Shown piece by piece: positions 62,227 through 64,000 of a DNA stretch of 64,000 nt; the stretch's first letter is position 1, and each line of letters opens with the position of its first letter. The position numbers and the translations under genes are program-made. Below the pieces are notes generated by a model, which had not been told where the DNA came from, searched no databases, and worked only from the letters and a program-made list of their open reading frames with translations. This stretch comes from Nitrosomonas ureae (lineage in GTDB: Bacteria; Pseudomonadota; Gammaproteobacteria; Burkholderiales; Nitrosomonadaceae), in the NCBI RefSeq assembly GCF_001455205.1, contig NZ_CP013341.1, positions 1,922,001 through 1,986,000 on the forward strand, given 5' to 3'.

Positions 62227-63309
62227 ATGAATAATCAATCATTATCCAATCATCAAACCATTGTTGGGGGAGTCGATACACACAAAGATCTTCATTTCGT
62301 CGCTATAGTCGATGCCTATGATCGAGTACTTTCCAGTAATTCTTTCCCAACGACGCGACAGGGTTATAAATCAATGTTGGATTGGATGCAATCTTTTGGT
62401 GAGGTCAAGCGCATTGGAATAGAATGCACAGGGACTTATGGTGTAGGCTTGTTAAGATATTTACAACAATTTGATATCGAAATTTTAGAGGTTACTGCAC
62501 CAGATAAAACAATTCGGCGCAAACGTGGTAAAGACGACACAATTGATGCGGAAAATGCGGCGCATGCAGCATTTGCTGGTATACGCACCGTCACACCTAA
62601 AACGCGTGATGGCATGGTCGAATCGCTACGGGTTCTCAAGATGTGTAGGAAGACCGCCATTGCAGCTCGCCGTATCGCACTACAAATGATCCAAATGAAT
62701 ATTATCTCTGCGCCAGAAGCGATTCGTGAATCACTACGCACAATGACTCGAATGCAATTAATCCGTACCCTTGCTGCCTGGCGACCAGATCTGAGTGGGT
62801 ATCGTGATATATCAACTGCATACAAAATTGCATTGAAATCGCTTGCACGACGATATTTGGAGTTACATGACGAAATTGCAGATTTGGATGTGATGATTTC
62901 CGTCATTGTTGATGAATTAGCCCCCGAACTGATTACAGGCAAAGCCATTGGATATGAATCTGCGGCACAGCTACTCATTACCATAGGAGACAATCCGGAA
63001 CGCTTAAAGTCTGAAGCTAGCTTTGCGGCGTTGTGTGGTGTCAATCCAATTCCTGCCTCATCAGGCAAGGTCAATAGGCACAGGTTAAATCGTGGGGGTG
63101 ATAGAGCGGCTAACAGCGCGCTGCATATTATTGCTATAGGACGATTGCGGATAGACGCCAGAACTAAAGAGTATGTTGAAAAGCGTTTAACTCAGGGTCA
63201 CACTAAACTTGAAGCACTTCGTTGCCTTAAACGTTATATCGCAAGAGAGGTATATTACACTTTGAGAAAGAGAAATAATTTAATCAATAGCGCACAAATT
63301 GCAGCTTGA
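62227..63309 (+). CDS. IS110-family RNA-guided DEDD transposase/recombinase
   Basis: This 360-residue protein is full length for the IS110 group. The RuvC-like domain has GGVDTHKDLHFVAIVD (first Asp), GIECTGTYGVGLLRYL (Glu), and KRGKDDTIDAENAAHAAFAG (two Asp). A coiled central part follows, then the Tnp_20 domain with EAQFAALCG-like EASFAALCGVNPIPASSGKVNRHRLNRGGDRAANSALHIIAIGRL, where the Ser of ASSGK is the expected nucleophile. The roughly 295-bp leader upstream, not the downstream side, marks it as IS110 rather than IS1111 type. All catalytic residues appear intact. Confidence 0.95.
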   Translation: MNNQSLSNHQTIVGGVDTHKDLHFVAIVDAYDRVLSSNSFPTTRQGYKSMLDWMQSFGEVKRIGIECTGTYGVGLLRYLQQFDIEILEVTAPDKTIRRKRGKDDTIDAENAAHAAFAGIRTVTPKTRDGMVESLRVLKMCRKTAIAARRIALQMIQMNIISAPEAIRESLRTMTRMQLIRTLAAWRPDLSGYRDISTAYKIALKSLARRYLELHDEIADLDVMISVIVDELAPELITGKAIGYESAAQLLITIGDNPERLKSEASFAALCGVNPIPASSGKVNRHRLNRGGDRAANSALHIIAIGRLRIDARTKEYVEKRLTQGHTKLEALRCLKRYIAREVYYTLRKRNNLINSAQIAA

Positions 63310-63324
63310 CATTTAGAAGGGCAT

Positions 63325-63864
63325 CAGTAAATGACGCATTGATCCTGGTAAATCGTTTCCAGCATCTTCCAGAATATCCGGCACCCGATTGATAATCGAA
63401 CGGATCCCTTGTGGGATAACAATACCAAATTCAGAAAGCAGGCCGCGTATCTGATTTGCCTGTGCGGTTCTGGCTTTGACGAAACCTTGCCTGGCACGAT
63501 GCACTGACAAAATGGCTTGTTGCTCAATATTCTTGATCGATACAAAACGCATGTTGGGTCGGCTTACCGCTTCGCAGATCGCTTCCGCATCTGCCATATC
63601 ATGCTTGTTGGTCTTGACGTAGGGTTTGACAAATTGGGGTGACATGAGCTTGACGGTGTGCCCAAATTCGCACAGCTTTCTCGCCCAATGGTGTGAACTA
63701 CCGCAGGCTTCCATCCCAATCAGGCAAGGCTCCAGATTGGCAAAAAACTTTGACATCTCGCTACGGCGCAACTGCTTGCGCAGCAACGCCTTACCATACA
63801 TATCCACGCCATGAATCTGAAATACTTCTTTTGCCAAATCAATGCCTATCGTTGTAATCTTCAT
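63325..63864 (-). pseudogene. IS1111/IS110-type transposase, 3'-truncated by IS110
   Basis: The frame begins MKITTIGIDLAKEVFQIHGVDMYGKALLRKQLRRSEMSKFFANLEPCLIGMEACGSSHHWARKL, the RuvC-like domain with its Asp and Glu. It continues KPYVKTNKHDMADAEAICEAVSRPNMRFVSIKN with the two late Asp. It ends abruptly at LPGSMRHLL, where the decayed relative at 56840 continues LLERLNDHF. The C-terminal serine domain is missing because the other element sits there. The remaining frame closes inside that element at 63313. Confidence 0.85.
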
Positions 63865-64000
63865 GTCGGACGCTCCTCTCTTATTTAGTGGGCTTTATTG
63901 CACTACTACTTTGGCACTTCGATGCCGTTTAGGGTAGTGGGCGTCCATTCCATTACATCAAATTGCCGGTTAACCTTGTCCGTTGGCCGGTCAAGCAAAT
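63865..64000. other. Leader of the truncated IS1111-type element
   Basis: This noncoding stretch precedes the truncated transposase. The bases just before its ATG (GCGTCCGAC) have a counterpart (CGCCCGAC) before the decayed copy at 56840, so at least the nearest part belongs to the element. No other gene is visible before the window ends. Confidence 0.45.

Larger units (their letters stand above)
61931..63330 (+). mobile_element. IS110-group insertion sequence, apparently complete
   Basis: The left end is fixed by comparison with the inverted copy at 1-601, where identity ends at 61931. The right end is inferred where the interrupted transposase at 63313-63864 stops matching its relative (about 63325). 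AGTAA occurs at both ends (61931-61935 and 63326-63330) and may be the duplicated core. That gives a 1.4-kb element: about 296 bp of leader, one transposase gene, and about 20 bp of right end. There are no obvious terminal inverted repeats, as expected for the IS110 group. Confidence 0.85.

Noticed and set aside
62436..63074. Long open frame of 212 codons on the minus strand
   Set aside because: It lies wholly antisense to the intact IS110 transposase, has no ribosome site, and its composition mirrors the sense codons.
1..64000. tRNA, rRNA and CRISPR arrays
   Set aside because: Reading both strands I saw no cloverleaf with a T-arm signature, no rRNA-like stretch, and no regularly spaced repeats.

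Overview
The window looks like a chromosomal segment of a betaproteobacterium close to Nitrosomonas. This is inferred from gene order and protein style: a flhB-flhA-flhF-fleN-fliA-motCD-flgN-flgM block is followed by the betaproteobacterial housekeeping run ndk-rlmN-pilW-rodZ-ispG-hisS-yfgM-bamB-der. No ammonia-oxidation genes, rRNA, tRNA or CRISPR array were seen.

Layout. 1-601 is one end of an IS110-group element (minus strand), which has cut into a host gene. 0.6-11.4 kb holds assorted single genes: Tat-exported beta-carbonic anhydrase, glycosyltransferase, DJ-1/PfpI-like protein, nuclease-fold protein, EAL/HDOD protein, CPBP membrane protein, CHRD protein and DCC-family protein. 11.4-15.2 kb is scarred: an Old Yellow Enzyme homologue is surrounded by broken genes (hydrolase start, IS3 OrfA fragment, transposase and methyltransferase fragments, and a partial copy of comM). 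15.2-19.5 kb carries two tandem SLC13-type permeases with internal RCK_C domains. 20.1-23.5 kb is a visibly GC-richer minus-strand cassette (MerR regulator, CrcB, DUF190, MFS, BASS/ACR3-like exporter), divergent from a thiopurine/metalloid methyltransferase and a TauE-type exporter. A MerR-style promoter with a 19-bp spacer lies between the two arms. 25-34 kb has comM, ubiK, amgK, a frameshifted murU, pepP and a penicillin-acylase-family hydrolase. 34.3-43 kb is the flagellar block (polar type, judged by FlhF/FleN and MotC/MotD), with a perfect-looking sigma-28 promoter in front of flgM. 43.2-54.9 kb is housekeeping: envelope assembly (PilW, RodZ, BamB, YfgM), isoprenoids (IspG), translation (HisS, RlmN, Der) and nucleotide balance (Ndk).

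54.9-64 kb is an insertion-sequence graveyard placed exactly where hfq-hflX normally follows der. It contains broken IS3, IS5 and IS110/IS1111-type elements and one intact gene, a REC-REC-LuxR response regulator. Near the end sits an intact 1.4-kb IS110-group element (about 61931-63330) whose first 601 bp recur inverted at the left edge.

The most interesting signal is in this IS110 element. Its roughly 295-bp leader can fold like the bridge RNAs described for IS110-family recombinases. The leader carries a segment, CACTCTGAT, that nearly matches the DNA immediately left of both insertion points, plus segments resembling the element's own two ends. This makes it a candidate natural RNA-guided recombination system with readable target and donor guides. 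The two inverted copies could also have flipped or rearranged the 61-kb segment between them.
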